Assembly (NCBI GenBank): GCA_023055355.1
Contig: JALJCS010000001.1
Coordinates: forward strand, 74,875,381-74,939,380
Reading direction: 5' to 3'
Origin: Agelaius tricolor
Lineage: Eukaryota; Chordata; Aves; Passeriformes; Icteridae
Length of the DNA stretch: 64,000 nucleotides
Below are positions 25,672 to 38,365 of the stretch, in pieces. How positions within the stretch are numbered: the first letter of the stretch is position 1; each line of letters begins with the position of its first letter. The notes below the pieces were generated by a model. That model ran no database searches. It saw only the letters and a list, made by a program, of their open reading frames with translations, and was not told the origin of the DNA. Made by a program: the position numbers and the translations under genes.

Positions 25672-27818
25672 TCAAGTACCTCAGGATTGTCTGAACAGCA
25701 TTATTATGGGAATTTTCTATGTTGCTAATACTTTGATAGCACTAATCTTGCTTTGCAATTAATATCCAAACAGACACTCATGTATTTCAAACCTTAGTTC
25801 ATTATCATAAGGTTTTCCCTCACCTTGCAGGCCTTCTCCCCATAGTGACACAAGTTAATCTCAGGGGAAAGGGCTCTAAGCTCTGAAGCAAGTCAGGTTG
25901 AAGTATGATTCCACTAACCTCTTCTGTATTTTTTTCACACCAACTTTTCTCATCATCAGTTTCAGCTTCCCTTTAAAATATATTTTTTATTTCATTTTGC
26001 TTCATGTCTCCAGCACTGCAATTAAATGTCATCCTCTTTAATTTAAAAGAACATTGTTTTACAGGAGAAAGCAAGCAAGCAAGCTTTTCAATCTTTCTTA
26101 TGTTTTTCTCTGGAGGGCAAATTTCTTTTAATCACTTTCCTGAGCGTAATTCAGCACATGTAATTATATCTCAAAACAAAAGGAAGTGAATCAATGCATT
26201 ACTTTGATTTTAGGAAATACTAAATATAGTCAATATTAGGATTTCTTACTACCCTTTTGATACAGTTGTCATTGCCAAGGACCAAAGTGCTTCTGAGCAG
26301 AGACTAAATAAGAAGATGTGGCACTTGTTATAGAACAGCCTTTCTGAAATGGAGGAGTGGTATCTGGAGGCATTATGGTTCAGGTCTAACCTGTCAGCCT
26401 GATGCAAAATAACACACACTTCGATTCTGGCACACTGCTCCAGTTTTGCTTTACAGAAAAATAATTTTTTGTTTGCTTTTTTAATACCACAGTCATCCTA
26501 GATCACATTTATGTCCTAAACACCAGACCATCCTAAACCGATGCAACTGCTCTTGTGCACAACAGAAAGGATGTTCCCTGAAAGACAAGTGATCCTGTCC
26601 CCACAGAGTGATCTCCTGCAGGTCACCATGCTTATCTCTAAGGGCTTCCTCCCTCTCTGACCCTGTTTTCAAAATACCTTGGTGCCCCCTCAATGTCACA
26701 CATCTTTGTTACACACTTGGTGGCTGATGAGAAGCTGGTTTGCTGTGCTGTTCCTCACAAGGGCCACTGTCCAGCTGTGCAAGCATTTCTCTGCCTCTGG
26801 TGACCCATCATCCTGACTTTGCAATGCCCTTATTTATTTACAATCTTTATTAATTTATCCACTCTCACCTCCTAAGGTACTGTACAGCTCACTCTGATAT
26901 TGGAATGGCATCACACTGCAACACTCTGATAAAACAAAGGAAAATACTAATCAGGATTAATAGCACTATTATAACCCAATGGATTCAATACAATTGTAAT
27001 GGCTAAGAGTGAGTGAACATTAAACTGCAGATGAAGAACTCACATAGGAAACACAAGATGTTGGAAATTAACATCTTTTTTTCAAGAGTTATTCACAACT
27101 AAGCAGATGCAATAGATCCTTCATGTACTCTTCACTGTACCTGCAAGCAAGGGCAAAATGAGCTGAATTCTTCCTTTGGCTGAGGATGGCAGGAGAATGA
27201 AGGGGTTTTGTACTGAGCTCTCCATTTTCTACAACTCATGTGCCTGGTCATATGCAGTGGGAACTGACATTGCCAGTAGTTCTGGTGAAGAGCCAAGTAG
27301 CACTAAGCACTTCTGGAGTCTAAATCCACTTTTCCAAGGAGACAGAGGCACCTGGGACAGGACACAAAGGGTGTGGGCTCCGCAGCACCGAGGTGGTTCC
27401 CAGATGCTCGCTGTCTCCAGCACAGGGCTGAGTGAGGCACTGCAGCTCCCTAAACAGAGTTTCCTGAAAACAGGAGCCACAAACCAGCCCAGAGGGCAAG
27501 GAGTCACATAAGCCAGTCACAAAGAAATCTTGAGGTGGTGTCAAGCCTTACCCCACCCAAGGGTGCTGTACTTGGATGGTGTTCACAGCCCCATGGAGAG
27601 GAGAGCCCCATTCCCACACCCACTTGAGTGCCTTTTTCCCATAATACACAACCCCAGGATGCAGGAAATGGGAGCTCACATCATTCCCTGGCCTGAGGAA
27701 GTGTCTGCACATCAGAGAGCTGGTTTCAGGATTACATTTTTTTCCTTCAGGGTGAAAAAGGAAGATGTAGAGCATCTAAATTGCAAAACTTGCCCCTGTG
27801 AAAAGCTTTTCCAGTTCT
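25670..27818. other. Non-coding segment
   Basis: No gene supported. A 111-codon plus frame (27176-27511) overlaps minus frames of similar size and shows no motif. No repeat was recognised. Confidence 0.5.
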
Positions 27819-27934
27819 GGTTTTGTTGGTTTTTTGTTTGTGTTTGTTTGTTTGTTTGTTGTTTTTATTTTTGGGGTTTGGATTGTTTTTGTTTTGGGTT
27901 TTGTTGGTTTTTTTGTTTTTGGGGTTTTTTTTTG
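27819..27934. repeat. GT-rich low-complexity tract
   Basis: About 115 bases dominated by GTTT and TTTTGG units, including (GTTT)n and three runs of GGG or GGGG separated by T tracts. The long open frames through it (plus GFCWFFCFW, minus poly-Asn/Lys) are artefacts of composition. Confidence 0.9.
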
Positions 27935-28209
27935 ACAAGTAAGACAACAAACAGGAAAAGGAACAGCAAATTTTGGCCAGAATAAAATTCTATTCTGAGT
28001 GAAAAAGAAATTTTCCCTTCCTCTATCCCATGAAAGCTACACAGTGGCTCTTGTTGTTCAAGGAGTAACTTCATGCATCTCTAAAATCCCTCTAGGGTAA
28101 AATGCTAGGGGTGTATTAGAAACAACCAGCAATACTCTGCCAACCCTCTGCTAAAAGCAGTGGTGATGAAACAACCACCAAAACCATGGTCTGTGGTGAA
28201 AACAGGAAC

Positions 28210-28219
28210 TATAAAAGGG
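28210..28219 (+). promoter_or_regulatory. TATA-box-like site
   Basis: TATAAAAGGG is a textbook TATA box sequence. About 110 bases downstream CCAG|GTGAAG (28322-28331) would make a good first-exon donor, and the minisatellite beyond it carries four AATAAA hexamers. No initiator or downstream exon can be shown, so this is a candidate promoter only. A fragment of an unrecognised LTR is an alternative source. Confidence 0.22.
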
Positions 28220-28410
28220 CCTGGCCCAGCAATACCATGTGCTACAGCCCTGTGCCAAGGAGCACAGCACAGAGGCTGAGGATTTCCTGCTGGGAAAGAT
28301 GCTCTGGCAGCCTGTGGCCATCCAGGTGAAGCCTGGCCCTCCTCCCACCAGGCTCCCCAGGACCCACCTTCTTGATGCTCGCTCCCAGCAATGTTCTATG
28401 ACAAGGAAAA

Positions 28411-28584
28411 GGACAATAAAGCCAATTCCAGGTGACAACCCTCCATGAATGTAAGGACAATAAAGCCAATTCCGGGTGACAACCCTCCATGAATGTAAGG
28501 ACAATAAAGCCAATTCCGGGTGACAGTCCTCCATGAATGTAAGGACAATAAAGCCAGTTCCAGCTGACAGTCCTCCATGAATGT
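28411..28584. repeat. 44-bp minisatellite, four copies
   Basis: Units start at 28411, 28455, 28499 and 28543, each beginning GGACAATAAAGCCAATTCC and ending CCATGAATGTAA or close to it. Substitutions such as CCAGG/CCGGG and CAACC/CAGTC distinguish the copies. The unit has no stop in any minus-strand frame, and because 44 is not a multiple of three each frame rotates through the other two. This inflates overlapping minus frames to 213, 161 and 125 codons, none of which I regard as a gene. On the plus strand each unit carries AATAAA, so four polyadenylation-like hexamers are spaced exactly 44 bases apart. Confidence 0.95.
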
Positions 28585-31500
28585 CCCCACAGCACGATGC
28601 CTCCACTGCTGTGCACGGTTCCACTGCCTGCAGCTGGGAACACACGAGACTCCCTGAGACAGTCTGAATCCTTCGGTGCCTGAAGCACGAGGAAAAGCCT
28701 GGGAGGTGGCTCTTCCTCTTGTCCCACTTTGACTTCTTTCTTTGAACTGTGCTGGAAGTTTTCTTCTCTTCATCTGTAGTTAATCTGCTCACAAAGTCAC
28801 ACAGAATATGAAATTAAAAATGTGACAGGCATTTTTTCTGTTGTCTGCTTTTTGACAGCTTTTGGAAGAGAAACCCAACTTCTGGATTTTTGCCAGGAGG
28901 ATTATGTTGTTTCACTTATGAAGAATGCATTTTTCATAAGCAACTATTTTACATTGCAAACTCTGGGCTCTTATTCCAGACAGATAGACTACTTTTATGA
29001 AAGTTTCCTCCAAGATCTCATCTGGCTTTTAAGTCCATGAGTGTAGAATAGAAATAGTGTAGTTAGAGAACTGCACACAAAGGTATATTCATCAGGTCTG
29101 GGGCTGCTCTCACACTGAAATAACCCTGTAGAAGTTAAAAAAAAAAATCAATACATTCATAGAAGTGAACACATTTGAGCATAATGTACAATTATAGAGA
29201 GACTGTCTTGTGACCTGTGGCTGGGCAGGAAACGCTTTTCCTGCCTTGCAAATATTCCTGGGATTTCAGAAATCACTCCCATTTCCATATGTAGGGAAAA
29301 GAGAGTTATTTTACTGCTTTCATTGAAATGAAAGAGCAGAGAGACAGGCAGACAGCCCACAGGGCTGTGGTTAGGGCTCTCACCTAGGATGAAAGGGATT
29401 TAGGATCAGATTAGCTGTGCTTGCTGTGGTTTGCAGAGGGGACGGGGCTGCTGGGCTCTCAGAGGCACCGAGTGCTCATTAGGCCGCTGCCTTTTTCAGC
29501 TCTCTCAGCTGAAGATTTTCAGTTTTGCACAGATCATTAACTGTTCACCAGGTCAGGGACTTGAAGCTAATTAATCTCCATGGGAGACTGATGCCAAACC
29601 CATCTGCTTTAGGCCCCTGAACAGGTTGGGCACGGCAAGCACCAGCCAGGGGGCGAGGCCTCAGGAGTGACTCAGCTCCCGCAGCCCCAGCGCAGGCTCC
29701 GGGCACGGCCCTGGCTCTGCTGCCTGCCCAGGCCCGCAGCCGCCTCTGTCTGCCACAAGGCACTGCTGAAAGGGCACTTGGGGAGTGGGGCTGCGCCAAG
29801 AGCCAGCCCAGGGCGCGGGTGCTGGCTGTGTCACACGTCCCTGAGGGGCCAGCAGCAGGTCCTGCTCCACGGGACCTCAGCAACCTCAGAAACCTGGGGG
29901 AGTTCTGCACAGCATCTCAACCCTGCACCCTCACCCTCACAACCAGCCCTCTGAGGGACAGGATCCAGCCTCCAGGCTAGAAACTGGGCTAAAATAGACA
30001 TGGCTTCTGTCCTTCAGAGACAACCACGCCATTGCTGTGGGGGAACTCACGGGAGTGGAAGGAAAAGTGGCCCAAGTTGGGTTCAAGGTAGTCTGAGAAA
30101 GAGGACCCCATGGCTCTCTCCCTACATGCAGCACCACCTACACCCCTTGCCAGTGGTCACAAATAAAATCCTCCTTACTCCTTTCACGCCTGTATCATGC
30201 TCACTGACCTATATTATGCTCACTGGGCCAAAGGAAGGCTTTCAGGTTTCTCCAGCTCCAGAAACTTCCCTTATTTAAAAGCTTTCCTAAGTTTTACATA
30301 GCCTTCCAGTGTCATGGGAAGCCAGCCCAGAAGGGAATCTCATCCAGTCCCTTGCACATCATAAGAAATTAATTCTCTAACAAATTCCATAACATGAGCC
30401 CAGCACAGGGGAACAAAATGCTACATTTCAGCATTTGGTTTTTATCCCTCTTTGTTCTTCTCTGATTATTCTTTTCTTTACTGGAAAGAAAAAAAAATGA
30501 GGGTGCAAGAGAGGTAAAATATGAATGGAAAACTCCTACTTGCAAGTTTCTTAGCTTAGCTTGTTACTCAGAGGAGAAGAGAAAAAATGTGAAAGAATAT
30601 ATTTTCTTGGGGTTTTTTTCACTTTTGTATTTGTACACAACCCTCTTACTGGGACCAGCCCTGCTGTGGGAGCTCAGCCCCCATAACACTGCACATTCTG
30701 TAACCCAGACACCTGAAAAGGGGTACCCAAATCAGGACTTAAAATATTCCTCATCTTTTTTTGGAGCTGCTCCAGAGTGGGGCTGGTGACAGGCTGGCCA
30801 GGGATACACTTGCAAGTGAGTGCTCTTGAGGTGACAATTAATGAGTGAAATTTAACAGTACATGATTTTTCATGTCTCTCACTAAAGAAGTCAGTGTTTC
30901 ATGTGGAGTGTTCCAGGAATATCTTTACAATGAGTTACAAACATACAGAGAGCAAGACAGCAAGTTACAACACACAGCCTGCACACATCACCCCGTGACT
31001 CCATTGTGGCCCCAGGTGCTTATTGTGAAACAATGTCCAGTTTCTTATTTACCATATTTTCTCTTTAAAGTCACTATTACGTGGTTTCAAACTCGATGTT
31101 GGTCAAAATTGATGTTCTGTTTAAAGCAAAAGCAAATTATATCTCAGAAACCCAGGAGAAGATGGCTAGAAAGGGAGATACCCTGGGTGTGCAGGGGGAT
31201 GAGAGTTGCCCCTCCTGGGTCCAAAATGATCTGTTCATGAGCACAGGTGCTCTCTTCTGGGTATCTCTGGCCTGGCCAGCTGCAGCTCTGACCTTCACCC
31301 CCTGCATCTCACATCTGATTAATCTGGGAATGCATTTCTTTAAGGGCTTGACTTTGGCTTTTGGGCTTTCAGAAGTAGTTTCCATTAGTGGCTAACATGC
31401 TGGGGTGAGTAGACACTAAATGAAATGGAGGAACCAGAACTTAGCCCAGTGATGACAACCCCAAGCAACTCCGTATTAATGGGAACTGCTGAGAATACTG

Positions 31501-33336
31501 GTTTGGTTGGGTTTAGTTCTGAAATCTTCAAACATAGGTTGGTCTTGGACTTTCACCTTTTTCAGAAAATCCTGACCAAGACACTTCCTAGAGATGCATA
31601 AGGTCAGATGAGTAGACAACATCCAAAATACATTTTAAAAAGAAACAAAACAGGAATTCCCCTCCTATGCCTCCCCTCCATTTTATCTGAGGTAGCAGAG
31701 CTCCTGGAAGGAGGATCATGTGGGCCACACCAGTCACTGCAGAGCAAAATGCAAGAGGGGAAAAATTAATTTCTTTAGGGGATGAAGTGAGCCTCACTCT
31801 TTAATTCCATTAACTGCTTTGTTTCTCCCAGGCATTCTGCAGGCAGCAAGAGAATAAGAAAGATCCATTTCACATGGTGAAAAGGACATCTTTGAAAAGA
31901 AACTCCTGAAAATGGAGGGGAGAAACAGCAGCTGTAAAATTATTCTGCTATTTAGGTTGGAATTCTAATATTTTATGTATGCCTTGACACAGAGTTTTAA
32001 ATGTTTTCAGAGAAGATCTTGTAGCTGGAGTATAATGAGCAAAAGAGTAGAATGACCTTTTTTTTGTTTATGCTTTGGGATTTTTTTTTTTAACCCTTGT
32101 TCTTAGTCCCATTTTTGGCTGGAGGACAGACTGCACACACATGAATACGCACACACAGAAACAAGCACTTGCTTTCATAATATCTGTCATCCATCCAAAT
32201 CCACTCTGCCTTTTCTTCAAATAGACAACATTATTAGCTGTACCCTTTGCCCTTCAATTACCAAGCACTTCATGAGTCTTGCAGCACTCCTCCAACTTCA
32301 GAGCAGCATGGAGCTCAAAGAAACAAACAAAAACAAATAAACACACAGACAAACTACTTCCCTGGATTTCCATGCATACTGATGATATGGGGCAGACATG
32401 AGACTACAGAGTAGGAAATATGACTCTGAGAGTTCAGTATGGATTTTAGTTCTCTTTGCCCTCATTTTGAGTTCTTGCATGATTTTGAGATTTTTTTTTG
32501 TAATGTAAAGGTGGTAAATTCTGATTCTGTGATTCCTCCCTGTTCAGCAAGTCTTACTTGACACATGTGTTCTGAAGAGTATTACTAAGGTGGATATCAC
32601 TGACCAGAACAGAGATGGTGTGAATGGTCTCTGAAACATGACATGTGTGAGACCTGCCACCAAAGTCACCCACACAGACAATATTCAGGTGTAGTTCCAT
32701 GAGAGTTCCTACCCACTCCTATGAACTCTAATGTCTGTGAAGTGCAGTGAACACCCTTGTTCACCAGCAGCAGTCCCATAACTCTCCAGAACTGCTGCAT
32801 GGATGTGCAGTGTGAGACCATGCTTCTCCCTCAGGTCACACCTGTGACCATCTCTTTATCCAGTGTCCCCAGAGGTACATTCAGTGCCCCTGGAGCTCCA
32901 GTGATTTACATGGCTGAGTGTTCAGCTTTGAACTGAGAGTGTCCTCCAGGGTCTCCCTGCAGGTATGGGACAGATACTTCCCTCCAGGGCTTCACAAAAC
33001 CTGCTCCCTTTTGGGGGGTGACAGGAAACATCTTCACTGTATCCAACAGCACTGGTTTGGTGTTTGAAACCTCTTCAGCTCTCTGAGCTCCTTTCAAACA
33101 CAGGGTGAGCAGAATCTATGCAGTTGCATATTCTCAGCTCTGCTAAGACCCTGGAGCATTCATTGAGGAGATGCAAACACCTTATTCACACCATGGTGCT
33201 CACCTGAAGATCAGTCAGGCTGTTCAAATGCTGTCCCAGGAAACCAAACATGTGCTATGCTGAGTGAAACTACCATTGCTCAAATGGCACACTCAATGGC
33301 AGTGCAGAAAGTTGCAGGAAATGTGTAATAACATGA
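28585..33336. other. Non-coding segment
   Basis: No gene supported. It includes a GC/CpG-richer patch at 29.63-29.88 kb, listed separately. At 29360-29385 the phrase GTTAGGGCTCTCACCTAGGA weakly recalls an old sauropsid tRNA-like repeat, but the match is too short to call. Frames near 31.1-31.4 kb on both strands are about 100 codons and lack motifs. Confidence 0.5.
29630..29880. other. Small GC- and CpG-rich patch
   Basis: About 250 bases with high GC and roughly 13 CpG dinucleotides, while flanking sequence has very few. Overlapping frames of 121 and 95 codons on opposite strands follow from the low stop-codon frequency. By rough count the CpG observed/expected ratio is below the usual island threshold, so it may be a decayed island, a GC-rich exon or an isochore-scale fluctuation. 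Confidence 0.45.
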
Positions 33337-33416
33337 CAACAATAATATTGTTAATATTAATATCAATGTTAATAATAATAGTAATAATAATAGTAATTAT
33401 AACAACTATAAACAAC
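33337..33416. repeat. (AAT)n-like imperfect microsatellite
   Basis: About 80 bases of AATAAT/AGTAAT/ATTAAT repeats with interruptions (for example TTAATAATAATAGTAATAAT). The degeneracy suggests an old array. Confidence 0.85.
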
Positions 33417-36400
33417 TAGAAGAAGATGTAAGAATTGCGCCAGGGAGGGAAGCATTTGACTCAGATCTGAAAAATTATGGCAGATTTCTCTGCAATGTGT
33501 TATCCAGTAGTTTATTAAATTACCCAAAAGTAAAGGGCTTCTTCTGACCAAGGGTGTTTCATCACCCAGAACATGTTTCCACATTCAGCAACAGCTTTTG
33601 CTCAACTTCAACTGAATTCTCTTGCATCACCCTGGCTGTAGACACAGCTGTAAAATCACTCCCTTCCCTAGTCAATATAAGGCAAAATATTTATTTTAAT
33701 AGTGCTGGCTAGGCCAATTTCATTCATAATTGAATCAGTGGTTTATTTCTAGGTCTTTTTACTGACCACCCATTCATCACTTTTAACCACAGGGTTCAAA
33801 GAGCTGCTGGAAGGCAGAATCTTTTCAAAACCCAGCACAAGTGGAGTGTCACAGCCCAAGGGCCAGGCTGTCAACCTTGCTCTGCCATCACATCCCCTCA
33901 GCCTCAGAAAGGCCCTGCTGCACAAAGGCCACTCCAGCAAAGATCTCTACAGCCACTAGCCCTTTGGGGCAAACTTTCAGTGACAATGGAAAATGCACTG
34001 GTTGAGTCAAAGACAGCCCAACCGAAGCTTATCCCACTGTCCTGGCGTCCCCTTAGAGTTGCTGATGTTCCCAAGGGATCCTGTGGAGCTTTTTGTGTTC
34101 TGTGGTCTTCACCAGTGTGTGGCTGCACATAATCCATCACAGATGCATACTGAGCTCATGTTCTCTTTTTTTTTTCTGGTGAAGGTGACCAAGGGAGCTG
34201 TACCTACTTTCTTGTTCCATTGTACACCTACCTTTTTGTACTATTTCACAGCTCCTGTCCCACAGAGAAGAATTGCCACAGTGCACCAAAGCTCCCCCGT
34301 GCACAACAGCACAGACACGGTGGTGCACGGAGGGATTTTCAATACTTCACATGTCATAAGAAAAGGGATCTGCAAAAGATTTGAAGCTAAGAGGTTTAGA
34401 CCAGTGATGTATCTCAAGGGTGTGTTGCAGCAAGAAGTTCCCAAGAACAGCAGTACAAAGAGAAGCCAACCCCCTCCCTCAAGTATCTGCCTTGTGCAGG
34501 TAGTGGAAGCTGAAGCTCAGAGTCTGTGATTTGGAGCAAACACCAAAGACAGCAGACCTCCAGTCCCTGTAAACCCAGTCCCAGCAGGCAGTCAGGCTGA
34601 CACATACCCAGAACAGCTTGGGAACATTTTCTGTTGAAGTCTACCTTTTATGTCTTCATATTCTATAGATTTTTATACTTCTCCTTCCAAGCAAAATGTT
34701 TCACTATGCTGCCTCTCGTGCTTCTGTCCTTCCCAGCTTCACTCAATTCAAGAAAATAATTTTTTTCAGCCAGTACTATACCTCTTTCTCTTGTAACCAT
34801 GGGTAGTCATTTCCAAAGTGTCTAAAATGATCAATATTCAGAATGAACAGCCTAATTCTCAAATTCATCTCCAATTTTATAGACACTCTTGGTGCCTTTC
34901 TCCAATATCTGCAAAATGATACTCCTATTAACTGGGGAAACAGCTGATGCAGAAGTTGGATTACCACCATAGTTCAAATGATGACAAGAAGAGAAATACA
35001 GTTTTTCCACAACAATAAAAATTTCAGAGTGACCAGATCCCAGTCTCCTTTTTCAGTTTCACATCTTTCAAATATTTTGATCAACTTTCCACTCTCTCCT
35101 CCAGCCACTCCTGCACTTCAGGTCAGCTGATGGTTTCAAGCTCTTTTGATCCATTAGAAATTTGTCCAGCATCCATTGCTGAGGCCAGTTGAAACACAAT
35201 TTGCAAAAGCAGAACATAAATCAAATGGTAAATTTGTGATTTTCATGCAAACCACACAGAGATTAGTGAGCTACTGGCTCAGTTATACCATCCATTCCTC
35301 TGACCAGCAAAGTCTGAGGCCTTTTTCTCTGGAGAGCTATACTGGAAAATCTTTAGATAATCTTGGTCTCAGAAGAGGATCTTGAGCTGGGCAATATTTA
35401 TTTTAGTTGAAAAAGTAAATATGCTATTGTAGATTCTTAGATGGAAAAAAAATCTCACTAGAATGAGCAGAAGGATGGTTATGATTTCCACTTTGATGAT
35501 ATATTGATCAAGATAAGAAATAATTATACAACTCCTCTAAAATATTATACAAATGGAGAAAATTATTCTATCTAAAAAGCCAGAAATATGTGCCTTGGAA
35601 CAAATCCAGATGCACCAAATGTCTACTTTTAAACTCAGTGACAAATGGAAAGAAAGCTCCAGTGATTAGTTACAGCAGTTTTAAATAAATATAAACTAGG
35701 AATGGCTCTGACTGGATCTAGGCGAAGTGACCTCCAGAGCTGAGAAGTGACTCTCAGATTTCAGGAGGATGTGGAAGGGGGAGACCAGCTTGGAAGAGCA
35801 AAGCCTGAGGAATGTTCCAGGATGTGATTTCCAGAGAACTCTTAGGGAACCTTGCCCTGTTCCAAAAAGTGCAAACACCTCAAGTGTCTTGCTGGGTGAA
35901 AATTTCCTATGGGAAAACTTGGTGCAATAATCCATGCAGGGGACAGTCCAGCACAGGATAACAACCTCTGGCAGTGTGGAAGCAGGCAGTAGTGATGGTG
36001 AGGAACAGGCACCCAAACCCTTCATGGTGTCCTGACTCCTGTCTTGTGTGCGTGGGTTTGCTCACAAGAGCCATGAAACACTCATTGTTTTAATAAAGCA
36101 TTTCAGAGTGTCTGAGTGGTGTGTGGTCAGCTCACACCTCTCTTACAGGGCTCCTCAGCCACTGCTGCACCCACCTGCCCAGATGTCTGAAATGCCCCTT
36201 GCCCCATTCCCCTGCTGCCCTCAGACCTGACCCCACTGACACCTGTGGGTGCTGCTGCCCAGCACACACCTGAGCTGTGAGACCCATCAAACTAAACCCT
36301 CTTCTTTCCTCTTTGCTAAAGGTACTGTAAGTACAAGCCCTCAGCTAAATGCAGCAAATCCTCAGGAATTTGAAGTGCAGATGACACATAAGACTCAAGG

Positions 36401-38210
36401 CTAGGGCCAGGTCTGTTGCTGAATGTTTTGCACAAGCTGTGTTTTATCAGCTCAGAATGGCCCATGCTGATGAACACAGTGGCACAAATGGCACTGAAGT
36501 TGTGCCTGTGCATTGCACAGTAATTGTCAGACAAAGGATAGCAACAAAGCAGAGGCTCACATAAAATTAGATTAAAAACTTTAACTCTTGGTGCATCATG
36601 CACAGTGTTTCCATGGGTCTGTAATTGCCCAGGGAAAGAATTTGCAGTGGGAAGCAGAGGCTTTCTCTGAATTTGTAGCAAGCAGTTCACTGCTGCTCAG
36701 GCTGCAAACACAAGCTATGGACAGCTGACATCTTCTGAGTGCACATCAACCCCAACTCTGATTTATGTCTGAAGCTTAAGCAGGATTTATCTCCAGAGCC
36801 ACCTCAAGGAGTATTATGTGAAAGGGGAATAAATAAAGCAAGAAAGCCATAAATTTCTCTTCCAGTACAAAAACATGGACACTCAGTAACCATGCAGAGA
36901 CAAGAACTGAGTGGAGCACACCAGTGTGAATGCTGTGATCTATGTTAAAAACCTTCTCTACATTCCTCATTAGCATTTCTTGCTAATTCCTTGCTGGGGG
37001 GAGCAGGTGTTCATATATCATGAAAGAATATAGATTTTTAAGTCATCTACTGTTTTAAATCACTTCCTCAGTCAGCCCCCAAACAAAGAGAAAAGCAAGT
37101 TAGGATGTGGAGAGAGAGAGATGCTCTCCCTTTGACCAGACTCACTGCATAGAATACCTGGATTTAATTCTGCTTTTCTGCTTTCTTCTGGCATAAAGGG
37201 CATCAAACTTGGCAAATTGTTTTAAATGTCCAGTGTGGTTACTGGCAACAGAAAGGTCCTGAAAGAAACGTGTTTTTTTTAAAACACCGAATAACACAGA
37301 CAAAATGGCAAAAATGTCAGGATAAAAATCTAGGCTACATAATGCTGGTTTAATTATATTTTCTGTTTAGATCTTATCTCCTAGTGATAAATTCTTACTA
37401 ATTCACTCTTGTCCCAGATTTATTCCCCCTGTGCCTCAGTAGTGTATTAAAAAGGCATTCTGTTGATGGACCTTTGTAAATTTTAGTGGAAAAAAGTGAA
37501 GAATTGTCACTGATAGTAGGCCTATGGCCACAGATATAAAAAATCTTATCCACTCTCTCTGCGAAGTGTTGTCTACTAGTAGAAAGGAAGCACACAGGAA
37601 AGCAACAAAGATGTTGAACCTACAGAAACTGTAAATGAGTAATCTTTAAAATTTCATTCCTTCCCTGAAGGACACAGAAGGTAATAAATAAAGAAGACCC
37701 AGTTAAGGGGATAGAACACTCCTGCTGTCCACGCACAGGTGATGCAGGAAGTACAAACTTCAACAGAAAATGCTAAAAAGTCTGCACATTTCCTGGGTGT
37801 GACCCACTGTTAAACTCACATTACTCAAGTTAAACAGGAGCACAGAGGTTTATTTCAGCAGAATAACATACTATAAATATAAACAACAATGAAGGAGAAA
37901 AGCAAATTCACCTGGGAGACAACAGAAGTAGAAAAACAAAGAAAGAGCTTATGCTAGAGCCAGGCCTGAGCCCAAAACCTGTTCTGCCTCCAACCCCAAG
38001 AGCACTGATACACAGCTGACCTCTGTAAAATCCTGGTCAGGTACTTTTCAAGCCCTTGTGCTATTGAAGATAACAATTTACAAGCCTCCTAGAAACAAGA
38101 TATGGAAGGACAGCAGCACTGTAAAAGCGGAGTGCAAACTATATCAACACACACCCTAGCTGGATGCAAGTACTTAGGCTCTTAGGCTCTTCAGCTCTTC
38201 TTTATATTTA
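33417..38210. other. Non-coding segment
   Basis: No gene supported. The largest frame is 178 codons (plus, 33993-34529); its peptide has no recognisable domain and minus frames overlap it. The stretch 37.7-38.2 kb reads like retroelement-type unique sequence (AGAGGTTTATTTCAGCAGAA), but I could not identify termini or family. Confidence 0.5.
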
Positions 38211-38365
38211 TTTAAAACAAGAATTTTTATATTATATTAATATAATATATAATATATTAATATAGCATATATTCTATGTTATATATAATATAATATATGT
38301 AATATGTAATGTATAATGTATAATATTAATTAATATAATAGAATCATATTCTATTATGATTAACT
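38211..38365. repeat. AT-palindromic low-complexity block
   Basis: About 155 bases almost purely of A and T, rich in self-complementary pieces such as TAATATATAATATATTAATA, TATATAATATAATATA and ATAGAATCATATTCTAT. It could extrude as hairpins or a cruciform, and it is a likely site of length instability or assembly error. Confidence 0.85.

Noticed and set aside
27819..27934. Possible telomere-like or quadruplex array (TTTTGGGG pieces)
   Set aside because: G runs are irregular and too far apart; it is GT-rich low complexity.
28151..28792. 213-codon minus frame, the longest overall
   Set aside because: Its length comes from a stop-free 44-bp minisatellite. All three minus frames are long for the same reason.
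29360..29385. Relic of an old tRNA-like sauropsid repeat (GTTAGGGCTCTCACCTAGGA)
   Set aside because: Only about 20 bases match and the following expected segment is absent.
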